NCBI GenBank assembly: GCA_963738425.1
Contig: CAVTWT010000010.1
Span: 1-64,000, forward strand
DNA: 64,000 nucleotides
Reading direction: 5' to 3'
From: CADEEN01 sp963738425
GTDB taxonomy: Bacteria > Pseudomonadota > Gammaproteobacteria > Burkholderiales > Burkholderiaceae_C
Position 1 is the first letter of the stretch, and each line of letters opens with the position of its first letter. The notes below the pieces were generated by a model. It was not told where the DNA came from. It saw only the letters and a list, made by a program, of their open reading frames with translations, and did not search any database. Shown here in pieces: positions 41,515-51,579 of this stretch. The position numbers and the translations under genes are program-made.

Positions 41515-42455
41515 GTCGGGTGCTCGTCACTGGCGCGGGCGGGTTCGTCGGCCAGGTCCTGGTGCAACGGCTCTTGAGGACCGGCGTTGCCGGCCAGCCC
41601 GTGGAACGGGTCGTCGCTGCCGACCTGGCGCTGGCCGGCCTGCCAGTCGATGCGCGACTGAAATTGGTCGAAGGGTCGATCGCCGAAGTGGGCGTGCTCG
41701 AGCGCGCACTGGCCGATCCCGTCGATACCGTCTTCCACCTCGCGAGCGTGCCGGGCGGGGCGGCGGAGAAGGACCCGGACGTCGGTCGGCGCGTCAACCT
41801 CGACGCGACCATCCGCCTCATCGACCTGCTGCGGGCACAGGGAACCTCGCCGCGGCTTGTGTTCGCCAGCACGATCGCCGTGTACGGTGGCGCGCTGCCA
41901 GCAGAGGTCGACGAGGACGCCCCCGTCGCGCCGGAGATGAGCTACGCGGCGCACAAGCTGTCTGGCGAGATCCTCATCGCCGACGCGGCACGCCGCAACT
42001 GGATCCAGGCCTGTTCGCTTCGCTTGCCGGGTGTGGTGGCTCGGCCGGGGAGCGGTGCCGGCCTCGTGTCGGCTTTCATGAGCCAGTTGTTCTGGAAGCT
42101 GCGCGACGGCGAGCCCATCGTCTTGCCCGTGTCTGCCGATGGCACGGCCTGGTGGATTTCCGCCGCCGCTTGCGTCAACAACCTGTTGCATGCGGCTCGC
42201 ATCGACACGCTTGGACTTGGGCCGCGGCGTGTCGTTCAGATGCCCGCGCTTCATCTGGCAATGCGCGACGTTGTCGAAGCCCTGGCCGCGCGGTTCGGAG
42301 AAGACCGGCGATCGCTCGTGAGCTACGACCCGAGAAAACCGGTGCAGCGGCTCTTTGCGTCGTTCCCCCCGCTGCGCACGCCTCGCGCGGAGTCGCTGGG
42401 CTTCGGACACGACGGGTCGGCCGAAGCACTCGCCTGGCGTGCCACGGGTGACTGA
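41511..42455 (+). CDS. NAD-dependent epimerase/dehydratase (DenD-like)
   Basis: A 314-aa extended SDR. Cofactor motif GAGGFVG is at the N terminus, VFHLASV in mid-domain, and YAAHK carries the catalytic Tyr and Lys. Overall resemblance is to D-erythronate dehydrogenase-type enzymes, often found with RhaEW-like aldolases and TTT proteins. It is the last gene of the run, joined to the FAH gene by ATGA. Confidence 0.85.
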   Translation: MSRVLVTGAGGFVGQVLVQRLLRTGVAGQPVERVVAADLALAGLPVDARLKLVEGSIAEVGVLERALADPVDTVFHLASVPGGAAEKDPDVGRRVNLDATIRLIDLLRAQGTSPRLVFASTIAVYGGALPAEVDEDAPVAPEMSYAAHKLSGEILIADAARRNWIQACSLRLPGVVARPGSGAGLVSAFMSQLFWKLRDGEPIVLPVSADGTAWWISAAACVNNLLHAARIDTLGLGPRRVVQMPALHLAMRDVVEALAARFGEDRRSLVSYDPRKPVQRLFASFPPLRTPRAESLGFGHDGSAEALAWRATGD

Positions 42456-42778
42456 TCTGGCGCAGGCCATTTTTGGTGCGCCCCCGCTGCGCGGGGCCGG
42501 GCTGTTGTGCATTGCATCGAGCCCCATCGCTGCCCCAAAAAAAACCGAGGGCTTCGCCGCGCGACTGGACCAGCGCGCGCCTCGTTTCGGGTTCTCACCA
42601 CGGCCGTCGAACCGCGGACTAACCCGGACGCGGGGTCTTCGCCGTGACCGGTGAAAAGCGAGAGCGCGCGGGCTGGGGCCAACGTCACACCAATTCATCA
42701 GGGCGGCTGATCGCTTTCATCAAAAGCAGTTCTATTGCCCTGCCTAAGATCTTCATGCCGACATCGCGCGCGACACAC
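42456..42778. other. Intergenic region after the catabolic run
   Basis: A 323-base gap with no supported gene. A small hairpin, CCCCGC-TGC-GCGGGG (42482-42496), without a T-run, could be a weak terminator. A run of eight A residues lies near 42540. The promoter for the GH3 gene should be near its end, where the DNA is AT-richer. Confidence 0.4.
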
Positions 42779-45328
42779 ATGCCGAACATCTCAATGCTCA
42801 AGCCGACCTGCCCTGAACCGACCCGCGCTCTTGCCCACATATTGGTCGCCGCCATCGCCTCGCTGGCGGTGGCCGCCACTGCGCAGACCGCAACGCCTGG
42901 CACGCAGTCGTGGCGCGACGCAACGCAGGCGCCCGAGGCGCGCGCCAAGCAGTTGCTCGCCGCGATGACCCTCGAACAGAAGATCGCCTTGGTCAACGCT
43001 GTCGATCCGGCGGAATATGCGCCGCTCGCCTCGCTGGGCCTGCCCGCGCTGACGCGTGTCGATGCCTCGGCCGGGCTGCGAGGCGACCGCGGTGTGACTG
43101 CGTTCCCGGTACCGCTGGCTCAAGCAGCGACCTTCGATCCGGGTCTCGTACGTGCCGTCGGAGCGGCGATCGCCGACGAGGCCCGTGGCAAGGGCTGGAA
43201 CGTGATCCTCGGCCCGACAGTCGATGTCGCACGGGAAGGACTGACCGGGCGGCTGACCGAAGCCTTCGGCGAGGAACCGCTAGTGGCCGCCCAGCTCGGC
43301 GCAGCGGTGGCATCCGGCATGCAGGGCCGCAACGTGATCGCGCAAGCCAAGCACTACACCGCCTATCACGGCGAGCGCGAGCGCCTCACGATGAACGTCG
43401 CGGTCTCGCCGCGCACACTGCACGAGATCTACAACGTGCCGTTCGAGGCCCTCGTTCGCGACGCCAACATCGCGTCCTTGATGGGCTCGTACCCGAAGGT
43501 CAACGGCACCTTCGCGCTCGAGAACGCCGCGCTCATCAACCTCATCAAGTCCGTCGGCTTCAAGGGCTACTTCGGTACCGATTTCATGGGTGGTGCGGAT
43601 GGTGTGGCCCAGTTCAATGCCGGCGTTGACTCGTGGGCTTTGCAACCCTTCCTGCGCAAGGCGGATGCACTGCGCGACGGGCGAATCAAGACGGCACGGC
43701 TCGACGATGCGGTCCAACGCACGCTGTGGGCCATTTTCTCGACAGGCCTGTACGACCGGCCGGTGCCCACTGTGCCCGCGGCCGTCGTCACGACGCCGAC
43801 GCATCAGGCACTCGCACGCCAGGTGGCCGAGGATTCGATCGTGCTGCTGAAGAACGAGGGCCTGCTGCCGCTGCAGCGGCGTGGCCGCGTGGCCGTGATC
43901 GGGCCCGCTGGCCGGGACACGGTGACAGGCGTGATGTGGTCGACCTACGTTGAGCCGGGCAGCTTCACGACCCCGATCGACGCGATCGCCGACGTGGCGG
44001 GACCCTCCGTGCGCGTGACGCACGCACAGGGATCGATCGGTGACTTCGTGCTGCCAACGCTTGCCGGCGGGCCGCCATCGTTCGGCCCGCCGTTGCCGCT
44101 GGTCGCGCCCGACGGCTCGGGCGGCTGGCGGCAGGAACTGTTCGCTTCGCCCGACCGCAGCGGCCCGCCGCTGCAGACCAGCGTCGTGCGCGGCATCGAC
44201 CTCAGCGGGTCGCCAGTCGACGCCCTGCCCGCGCAGTGGTCGGCGCGCTGGTCGGCGCGCTACACGCCCGCCGCGGACGGGGTCGTGCGCTTGACGGCAT
44301 CGTTGTCGGGCACGCTGAAGGTGAGCGTCGGCGGCAAGACGGTGATCGACGGCATGCGTTCGACTGCAGTGAGTTTTCCTGGCGGCGGACCGTACACCTA
44401 TCCGTTGCATGGCCTGGTGGACCTCAAGGCCGGCAAGCCGGTGGACATCGTCGTCGATTACGCGACGACCGGCCGCTTCACCGCGCCGCGCATGCAGCTC
44501 GGCTGGCAGCCGCAGTCGATGATCCCGGCGGCGGTCGAAGCTGCGAAGCAGGCCGATATTGCGGTGGTGTTCGTGAACCAGGTGACCGGCGAGGAGATGG
44601 ACCGCGACGACTACGCCCTGCCAGCCGACCAAAACGCGCTGATCGACGCGGTGGCCGCGGCCAACCCGAACACCGTCGTCGTGCTGAATACCGGCGGGGC
44701 CGTGAAGATGCCGTGGCTGCGCCGTGTGAAGTCGGTCGTGCAGATGTGGTACCCGGGATCGGCAGCAGGCACAGCGATCGCGCGGGTGCTGTTCGGCGAT
44801 GCCGAGCCCGGAGGTCGCCTGCCGATCACGTTCCCGGCCGACGAGACGCAAGGACCGCGGCCCTATCGCGGCGGCGGTACGGCGAACTTTTCAGAGGGGC
44901 CTTTCGTGGGCTACCGCTGGTTCGCAAAGGAGCGTCAACAGCCGCTGTTTCCGTTCGGATACGGCATGTCCTACACCAGCTTCGCCATCGAACGCGTGGA
45001 CGTGCGCCCGCTCGCCACCGGCGACGAACGCACCACGGTGTCGGTGCGCGTCGCAAATACCGGCGCGCGCGAAGGGTCCACCGTCGTGCAGGTCTACGGC
45101 GGGCCGCTGCCGGCTGCCGTCGAGACGCCCGTGAAGCTGCTCGGCTTCGCCAAGGTCAGGCTGCCGGCAGGGGCCGCGCAGACCGTCACGATCGCACTCG
45201 ATCGCCGCACGCTGTCGTACTGGGACGAGCAGCGCCAAGGCTGGGTGACACCAGCGGGCAGCGTACCCGTTCGCATCGCCTTTTCGTCGGCCGACGCAGG
45301 GCGCCAAGCGACGCTACCCGTGCGCTGA
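42779..45328 (+). CDS. Glycoside hydrolase family 3 (beta-glucosidase-like), PA14-containing
   Basis: An 849-aa exported enzyme with a signal peptide (cleavage after TAQ-T). The order is: GH3 N domain with the nucleophile Asp in GYFGTDFMGG; GH3 C domain interrupted by a PA14 insertion (RWSARYTPAADGVVRLTA); then a fibronectin III-like domain (VSVRVANTGAREGS). Such enzymes remove terminal beta-linked glucose or similar sugars from plant glycosides. With the neighbouring rhamnosidase it suggests growth on rhamnose-containing glycosides such as flavonoid rutinosides. ATG 42755 is an alternative start. Confidence 0.88.
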   Translation: MPNISMLKPTCPEPTRALAHILVAAIASLAVAATAQTATPGTQSWRDATQAPEARAKQLLAAMTLEQKIALVNAVDPAEYAPLASLGLPALTRVDASAGLRGDRGVTAFPVPLAQAATFDPGLVRAVGAAIADEARGKGWNVILGPTVDVAREGLTGRLTEAFGEEPLVAAQLGAAVASGMQGRNVIAQAKHYTAYHGERERLTMNVAVSPRTLHEIYNVPFEALVRDANIASLMGSYPKVNGTFALENAALINLIKSVGFKGYFGTDFMGGADGVAQFNAGVDSWALQPFLRKADALRDGRIKTARLDDAVQRTLWAIFSTGLYDRPVPTVPAAVVTTPTHQALARQVAEDSIVLLKNEGLLPLQRRGRVAVIGPAGRDTVTGVMWSTYVEPGSFTTPIDAIADVAGPSVRVTHAQGSIGDFVLPTLAGGPPSFGPPLPLVAPDGSGGWRQELFASPDRSGPPLQTSVVRGIDLSGSPVDALPAQWSARWSARYTPAADGVVRLTASLSGTLKVSVGGKTVIDGMRSTAVSFPGGGPYTYPLHGLVDLKAGKPVDIVVDYATTGRFTAPRMQLGWQPQSMIPAAVEAAKQADIAVVFVNQVTGEEMDRDDYALPADQNALIDAVAAANPNTVVVLNTGGAVKMPWLRRVKSVVQMWYPGSAAGTAIARVLFGDAEPGGRLPITFPADETQGPRPYRGGGTANFSEGPFVGYRWFAKERQQPLFPFGYGMSYTSFAIERVDVRPLATGDERTTVSVRVANTGAREGSTVVQVYGGPLPAAVETPVKLLGFAKVRLPAGAAQTVTIALDRRTLSYWDEQRQGWVTPAGSVPVRIAFSSADAGRQATLPVR

Positions 45329-45371
45329 ACTCTGGTTGAGCGTCTGGGTGCAGGCGACCGCCTTGTGCCGC

Positions 45372-47027
45372 TCAATCGTGCGCAGCGTTCGCACGCTCAT
45401 CGAACCCGAGCCCGGCCGCGCGGAAGAACCAGGTCGGCGTGCAGCTCCATGCATGACAGAAGCTGTTGCTGTGGATGTCACCGTAGGGCGAATGCAGCGG
45501 CCGCTTCGGGTCGTAGGTCTCCCAGAAGGTGTCGGCGCCCGCATCGACCATCGACCCCCAATAGCGTCGGATCACCTCGAGCGCTTCGTCGCGCGCGCCG
45601 CACGCCAGCAGCGCCTCGGCGACATAGTGGTACAGATACGGCGTCACGGGCTGCACCGCGTCCTCCGATGCGAGCGAGCTGCGGATCGCAGCGGCAGCCT
45701 GTTCGTCGTTCTCCGCCACGCCGGCCAGCACCATCCACGCCTGCGAGGCCACCGACACCTGCCGCTGCAGGCCGCTGACGAAAATGCCGCGAGCGCCGTC
45801 CCACAGCCGCTCGCGCGCCGCGCCCACCATGCGATCGATGAGGGCCGGGTAGTGGGCGACGTCGGCCTCGCGACCGATCGCCCGCGCCAGTTGCAGCGTG
45901 CGGCGCAACGCAAAGATCAGCACGCCCTGCACCGCGGCGCTGCGGTCGAGCGGCATGGCCCAGTCGATGAAGCACCATGTGGCGCCGGTGTCGATGAACA
46001 GGTGGTCCGACCCGACGGCCGCCAACAGCACCTCGAGCTGCTTCAACGCCACAGGCCACAGCGCAAGGCCGGCATCGAGCTTGCCTGTTGCAGCCACGTA
46101 CTCCTGCAGCGTGACGTTGAACAGCGCTGCATAGTCGAACACCGGGGTGTCGGCGTAGGTCGGCTCGGGCCGCTCATAGACGCAGCCATTGACCAACCCG
46201 TCGCTGCGCGGCAGGCCGGCAAAAAGAAACAGGCAACGCTCGACCACCGCATCGGCGCGGAAAGTGGCGTAGTTCGCCAGCGCCTGCAAACGCAAGTCGC
46301 CCAGCCAGAGGCGCCGATCGCGCCGCGGCCCGTCCTCGAACGTGGTCTGCAGGCAGTCGCGCAGCGTTGCCTGCGCGACCGCGTCGACGCGCCTGACCCA
46401 TTCGGGGGCCGAAAGCGGCAGCGGTTCGGGCTCACGTTCGGCGGCCGTGACGGCGTGCGCAAGCAGGTCGAGCACACGCACGCCGAAGCGCTTCGAGGTC
46501 GCGATGATCTCGAACTTGACATAGCGGAAGGCATGGCGACGCGCGAGCCGGAATGCGGTGGGCAGATCGTCCAGCGTGACGATCTCCTCGGGCAGCCAGG
46601 CGGCGCTGAGCCAACCGGTGTACGGCTCGAACGGCTCGGCAACGTCGGTCGGCACTTCGCCGAAGGTGAGCTTCAACCGAACTGGGCTGTCGGCCATGCC
46701 GCCGACGGGCTCGATCCGGAACGACAGATAGCCGGTGCGGTGGCCGCCGAAGTCAACGATGAACTGGTCGCCGCCGTTCCAGCGCAGTTGGGCAAGCTGG
46801 GCGGCATCGCCGATCCGGCGCATCGAGAAGCGCAGCGGCAACGCAGAGTCTGCGACCGGCTCGACCCGTCCCAAGGGAACCTGCGCGGTCTCGTTGAGCG
46901 TGGGGATCAGCGCTTGCGCACGCGCCAGGAATCCCTGCACCGGCTCGCCGGCCGGCAGGTGCACGCGGCGCGCTTCGTCGGCAGCAACGAGGGAAGCGAT
47001 CTGTTCGTGAGTGAGTTCGTCGGACAT
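45372..47027 (-). CDS. GH78-type alpha-L-rhamnosidase
   Basis: A 551-aa six-hairpin glycosidase. The RDRRLWLGDLR segment corresponds to the acid-containing loop of GH78, ADTFWETYDP carries the conserved Glu, and NSFCHAWSCTPTWFF is the C-terminal His motif. The N-terminal domain is a beta-sandwich. No signal peptide is visible, so it is probably cytoplasmic and acts on imported rhamnosides. It is convergent with the GH3 gene and divergent from the TonB receptor. Confidence 0.85.
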   Translation of the reverse strand: MSDELTHEQIASLVAADEARRVHLPAGEPVQGFLARAQALIPTLNETAQVPLGRVEPVADSALPLRFSMRRIGDAAQLAQLRWNGGDQFIVDFGGHRTGYLSFRIEPVGGMADSPVRLKLTFGEVPTDVAEPFEPYTGWLSAAWLPEEIVTLDDLPTAFRLARRHAFRYVKFEIIATSKRFGVRVLDLLAHAVTAAEREPEPLPLSAPEWVRRVDAVAQATLRDCLQTTFEDGPRRDRRLWLGDLRLQALANYATFRADAVVERCLFLFAGLPRSDGLVNGCVYERPEPTYADTPVFDYAALFNVTLQEYVAATGKLDAGLALWPVALKQLEVLLAAVGSDHLFIDTGATWCFIDWAMPLDRSAAVQGVLIFALRRTLQLARAIGREADVAHYPALIDRMVGAARERLWDGARGIFVSGLQRQVSVASQAWMVLAGVAENDEQAAAAIRSSLASEDAVQPVTPYLYHYVAEALLACGARDEALEVIRRYWGSMVDAGADTFWETYDPKRPLHSPYGDIHSNSFCHAWSCTPTWFFRAAGLGFDERANAAHD

Positions 47028-47408
47028 GAAGCTCGCGTGCGTTGAGGTGGGCTGTCGCGCCCGCGACTCTAGGCGGTGCCTGCCGCCCGACCCAACAACC
47101 TGGGCTTATGGGACCTATCAGGCAAACCAATGCGCGTGCGTCCGCGCGAGGGTTCCCTCTGAGGTGAGACACGCCGAGCGTGGTTGCGCGCTGGCGAAGG
47201 CAGGCTAAACCCGTAGCCAAGTGCGGTTCAAAGCACGCGGCAAGCGTGCCGGGTCTGCGACAGCGCTCGGTGAAGGTCTCGACACCACTGGGAGCGCCCG
47301 TCCAAAACAATTCACTCAGCGCGATGGCCGTTGTTCAGTGCCCAGCGCAAAGCACGTCCGCGCGGCCAATGCCGTCGCGATTGACCGAAAAAGCTCGCAG
47401 GAGACACG
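47028..47408. other. Divergent promoter region of the rhamnose locus
   Basis: 381 bases between the rhamnosidase (leftward) and TonB receptor (rightward). No gene is supported. Both promoters and any operator for a rhamnose-responsive regulator should lie here. I found no convincing palindrome. Confidence 0.4.
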
Positions 47409-50204
47409 ATGAAGGCCACGAAACGAGGAGCCCATGCTGGCATGGGACCGCACAAGAACACGCACACCGTGGCGGCGCCGCGGTTGAGACCCACTGTTGC
47501 CGCCGTAGTGGCGCTGTGTGCGATGGCCGCACAAGCGCAGCAGACTCCGCCCGCGCAGCCCCCGCAGCAGACCCAACAAGCGCAACAACCGCAGCCGGCA
47601 CCGCAGCAAGCACAGCCGACGCAGCAAGCGCCGGCTGCCGAAGGACAGAAGATTGTCGTCACAGGAACCAGCATCCGTGGCATTGCCCCTGTCGGCACGC
47701 CGCTCAAGGTGGTGAACCGCGCCGACATCGAGGCCAGCGGCGCGACGACCGCCACCGAATTGCTGCGCAGCGTGCCCGAGATCGGCTCGTTCAACTCCAC
47801 CGGCATCAATACCGGCAGCAACCAGGCCAACTTCGTTGACCAGCCGGCCATCCACGGCGTCGGCGTCGGCAACGGCGGCGCCGGGCTGACGCTGGTACTG
47901 ATCGACGGCCGTCGCTTGCCGGGCGCGGGCATCAACCAGACGGCGCCGGATGCGGGGGCGATTCCTGCGTCGGCGATCGAACGCGTCGAAGTCATGGCCG
48001 ACGGCGGGTCGGCGGTGTACGGCTCGGACGCCGTGGCCGGCGTGATCAACTTCGTCACGCGCAAGAACTTCAACGGCGGCGAGACCAACCTGAGGCTCGG
48101 CGTGGCCGACGGCTACAAGACGCGCAACTTCAGCCAACTGCTCGGCCGCAGCTGGGACAGCGGTTCGGTCTTCCTGACCTACGAGTTCGCCGGCAACACA
48201 GCGCTCAACGGCCGCTCGCGCTCCTACGTCACCAACGATCAGCGCTCGGTCGGCGGCGCGGACAGCCGCTCCACCACCTGCACGCCGGCCAACGTGACGG
48301 TGGGCGGCCAAACCTGGGCCCTCTCGCCGGGCGCCGCGCCGGCGCTGGGTGCCGCCAAGTGCGACTCCAACGTCGCCAACGACCTGTACCCCGAGCAGGA
48401 TCGGCACCAGGTCTTCGGCAAGCTGCGCCAGGACATCAACGACCGCGTGAGTCTCTACGCGAGCCTGCTGTACTCGGATCGCACGATCGCCACCCAGGTC
48501 AGCGGTGGCGGGATCACGTCGGGCCCGACGAGCTTCAACATCACGGGCGCCAGCCCGTACTACATCCAGATGCCGGGCACCATCGCCGGCGAGCAGCAGA
48601 GCGTCACCTACGACCCGGGCCGCTTCACGAACAACATCACGACCAAGACCTTGAGCGCCGCGGTGGGCACCGACATCGAGATCGGCGGCGGCTGGAGCGG
48701 CAAGCTCGAGTACAACCGCGGCCTCGAACGCGATGACGTCCGCAACCACGGCATGAACGCGGCAGTGGCTCAGTCCGCCATCGATGCCGGCAACTTCAAT
48801 CCCTATGGGATCGGCGCCGCCAACAACCCATCGGTCCTGGCCAGCGTCAACAACTTCCAGACCCGCTACTACGGCCGCCAGACCCTGGACCAGTTCATCG
48901 CCAAGGCCGATGGCCCGTTGTTCAAGATCTCGGGTGGCATGGTGCGCGCGGCCGTCGGCGTGGAACACCGCAAGGAGACATTCGACGGTTCGGTCGAAAC
49001 CGGGCCGGTCGGCGGCTCAAACACGCCGCTCACCGCGCTCGGCAGCCGCAAGAGCGACTCGGTTTTCGCCGAGGTGTTCGCACCGGTGATCGGTGAGGCC
49101 AACGCACTGCCTGGCATGCGCAAGCTCGAGCTGACGGCGGCAGTGCGGCACGACAAGTACAGCGATGTCGGGGGCACCACGAACCCGAAGGTGGGCCTGA
49201 ACTGGACCGTTGTTAACGGTGCGATCGCCCGAGTTTCGGCCGGCCGTTCGTTCCATGCGCCCAGCCTGGCCGACGCGACGACCGCCATCGACACCCGCCT
49301 GATCCGCTTTCCGTGCATCCCGTTTGCGTTCGTCGGCTGCGACAGCGCAACGGCCGCCGACTATTCGGTGATCATCGCCGGCGGCAACAAGCTCAAGCCG
49401 GAAACCGCGCGCACGCTCAACGTCGGCTTCGACTTCGGACCCGCGCTGCTCGGCGACGGCATGAGCGCCAGCCTCGCCTGGTTCAGCATCGACTACAAGG
49501 ACGTGATCACGTTCCCGACCTTCGGACCGGTGGTCAACCCGCTCGCGGCCTACGACAAGTACCGTGTGGCGCGCCCGGCGGGAACGTCGGACGCCGCATG
49601 GCTGGCGATCATCGCGCCGCTGCTCGGCGACCTTCGGCACGATGGGGTGGTGTATCCCGACACCGCCACGCTGCCGACCGCGGTCTACGACCTGCGGCGC
49701 CAGAACTTTGCCGACGAGTTCATCCGTGGCTTCGACTACCGGATCGGCAAGACCTGGCAGACCGGGTACGGCACGGTGCACGCGAACCTCGCCGGCACCC
49801 ACCTCACCAAGTTCGACCAGAAGGTGCCGGGCATCGCGGATCCGATCGTCCTCCTCGGCACGAACTACGCCGTGAAGGACAAGGTGCGCGCGCAACTCGG
49901 GTGGGCGCGTGGGGACGTGGCCGCGAGTCTGTTCCTGAACTACACCGGCGGCTACAACAATGCCACAACGGGCGGCACGCAGAAGGTGGGCAGCTTCAAG
50001 ACGGCCGACGTGCACCTCGCCTGGACGCTGCCCTCGAGCACCATGCTGGGCAAGGCGCAACTGGTGTTCGACGTGTCGAACATCGGCGATACCAAGCCGC
50101 CCACTTACTTCACCACCGGCAACAATGGCGTCGCCGGCTTCGACCCCTCGGTTTCATCACCGATCGGCCGGATGATCAGCGTCGGTCTACAGAAGACTTG
50201 GTGA
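47409..50204 (+). CDS. TonB-dependent outer-membrane receptor
   Basis: A 931-aa TonB-dependent receptor. After a long N terminus and signal region comes a Gln/Pro-rich linker (about residues 44-78), then the plug with the TonB-box-like KIVVTGTSI, RSVPEIGSFNSTGI and VLIDGRRLPG, and a 22-strand barrel ending QKTW. It should import oligosaccharides or glycosides released outside the cell. AGGAGA precedes the start. It is the first gene of the uptake and rhamnose catabolic operon. Confidence 0.9.
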   Translation: MKATKRGAHAGMGPHKNTHTVAAPRLRPTVAAVVALCAMAAQAQQTPPAQPPQQTQQAQQPQPAPQQAQPTQQAPAAEGQKIVVTGTSIRGIAPVGTPLKVVNRADIEASGATTATELLRSVPEIGSFNSTGINTGSNQANFVDQPAIHGVGVGNGGAGLTLVLIDGRRLPGAGINQTAPDAGAIPASAIERVEVMADGGSAVYGSDAVAGVINFVTRKNFNGGETNLRLGVADGYKTRNFSQLLGRSWDSGSVFLTYEFAGNTALNGRSRSYVTNDQRSVGGADSRSTTCTPANVTVGGQTWALSPGAAPALGAAKCDSNVANDLYPEQDRHQVFGKLRQDINDRVSLYASLLYSDRTIATQVSGGGITSGPTSFNITGASPYYIQMPGTIAGEQQSVTYDPGRFTNNITTKTLSAAVGTDIEIGGGWSGKLEYNRGLERDDVRNHGMNAAVAQSAIDAGNFNPYGIGAANNPSVLASVNNFQTRYYGRQTLDQFIAKADGPLFKISGGMVRAAVGVEHRKETFDGSVETGPVGGSNTPLTALGSRKSDSVFAEVFAPVIGEANALPGMRKLELTAAVRHDKYSDVGGTTNPKVGLNWTVVNGAIARVSAGRSFHAPSLADATTAIDTRLIRFPCIPFAFVGCDSATAADYSVIIAGGNKLKPETARTLNVGFDFGPALLGDGMSASLAWFSIDYKDVITFPTFGPVVNPLAAYDKYRVARPAGTSDAAWLAIIAPLLGDLRHDGVVYPDTATLPTAVYDLRRQNFADEFIRGFDYRIGKTWQTGYGTVHANLAGTHLTKFDQKVPGIADPIVLLGTNYAVKDKVRAQLGWARGDVAASLFLNYTGGYNNATTGGTQKVGSFKTADVHLAWTLPSSTMLGKAQLVFDVSNIGDTKPPTYFTTGNNGVAGFDPSVSSPIGRMISVGLQKTW

Positions 50205-50274
50205 TGCCACTGCCGCGAGGTCGGGCGGGCCAAACCGCACGACCTCGCGACGCGGCCATTCAGGAGCGCCACCG

Positions 50275-51537
50275 ATGGAACTGACCGCAAACGCCGCACC
50301 TGCGGAACCCGTCGTGATTCCGCGTGCCGCATGGCGCGTGGCGATCCTGGCCGGCATGGCGTCGTACCTCGACGCCGGAGCCATCGTGACCAGCGGCGCC
50401 GCCCTCGTGCTCTACAAGGATGCGTTCGGGCTGACGCTCGACCAGATCGGTCAGTTGTCGGCGATGCTGACGCTGCTGTTCGCCGTCGGCGCGCTGATCG
50501 GCGGCCGGCTGGGCGATCGATTCGGCCGCCGCCGCGTCTTCAGCATCACGCTGCTTGGGCTGGCGGTCGGCATCGCGATGATGGCCTTCGCCAACGGCGT
50601 GCCGATGCTCTACGCCGCGACTGCGGTGGTGGGCTTTTGCATCGGCGCCGACCTGCCGGTGTCGATGGCCATGATCGCCGAGGAGGCGCCGCCCGGTGCG
50701 AAGGGCCGCATGGTCGCGTTCTCCCATGTGCTGTGGATGGTCGCGATCATCACCGTGCTGATGTGCCAGACCGCATTCGGCCACCTCGGCGCCACCGGCG
50801 CGCGCTACATGTGGCTGCACCTGCTGATCGTCGCCATCATCGTGCTGGTGGCTCGCACCACGCTTCCCGAGTCGCGCGAGTGGACGCGCGCGCAGGCCGC
50901 AGCAGCCGAGCCGCAGGCGCAGGAGGGCACGGTTGACAGCGGTCGGCTGCGCGATCTGTTGCGCGGCCCGTGGCTGGCGCCGTTGGTGGCGCTCGCGCTG
51001 TTCTACGGGATCGTCAACTTGTCGGCCAACACCGGTGGCCAATTCGGCACCCTGCTCTACACCCAGCTCGGCGGCCTTTCGGTCTCGGCGGCAGGCGCGG
51101 TCAACCTGGCTGGCTTCGGCGTCGCGTTCGTCAGCACGCTGGCGTTCATGCGCTTGATCGACCGGCCGTCGCGCATGACCTTGTTCCTCGTTGGCGGCGT
51201 GATCTACACCGCGGCGCAGGCCCTGCCCCTGGTGTTCGGTTACCACGCGTGGACATTGATGGGCTGGACGATGTTGTCCGGCATCGGCGGCGCCTTCGCC
51301 GGCGAGCCGATGTGGAAAATCTGGAGCCAGGAGCTGTTCCCCACCCTGCTGCGATCGACCGCGCAGGGGGCGACGACATTCTTCACCCGCGTGCTTGCCG
51401 CAGCGGCCGCGCTCGTCACGCCACGGTTGATGGACGCCGGCCCCGATGTGCTGTTCGGCGCGTTGACCGCAGCGGTGGCGTTCACCACGGCGCTGGGTTG
51501 GTTCGCGATCCGGCGCTTCCCACGCGTCATGCACTGA
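50275..51537 (+). CDS. MFS sugar transporter
   Basis: A 420-aa 12-helix transporter of the sugar-porter type. The loop GGRLGDRFGRRRVF between helices 2 and 3 is the MFS signature, repeated more weakly in the second half (RLIDRPSRMT). It probably carries rhamnose or the rhamnoside across the inner membrane. GGAG-like sequence precedes ATG 50275. Confidence 0.88.
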   Translation: MELTANAAPAEPVVIPRAAWRVAILAGMASYLDAGAIVTSGAALVLYKDAFGLTLDQIGQLSAMLTLLFAVGALIGGRLGDRFGRRRVFSITLLGLAVGIAMMAFANGVPMLYAATAVVGFCIGADLPVSMAMIAEEAPPGAKGRMVAFSHVLWMVAIITVLMCQTAFGHLGATGARYMWLHLLIVAIIVLVARTTLPESREWTRAQAAAAEPQAQEGTVDSGRLRDLLRGPWLAPLVALALFYGIVNLSANTGGQFGTLLYTQLGGLSVSAAGAVNLAGFGVAFVSTLAFMRLIDRPSRMTLFLVGGVIYTAAQALPLVFGYHAWTLMGWTMLSGIGGAFAGEPMWKIWSQELFPTLLRSTAQGATTFFTRVLAAAAALVTPRLMDAGPDVLFGALTAAVAFTTALGWFAIRRFPRVMH

Positions 51538-51579
51538 CCGGCGACGCAAATCCTTGCGCGTCACGATACCGAGTCCACC

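Noticed and set aside
42482..42496. Rho-independent terminator after the catabolic run
   Set aside because: The stem is only 6 bp and no T-run follows on the plus strand; kept only as a remark in the intergenic entry.
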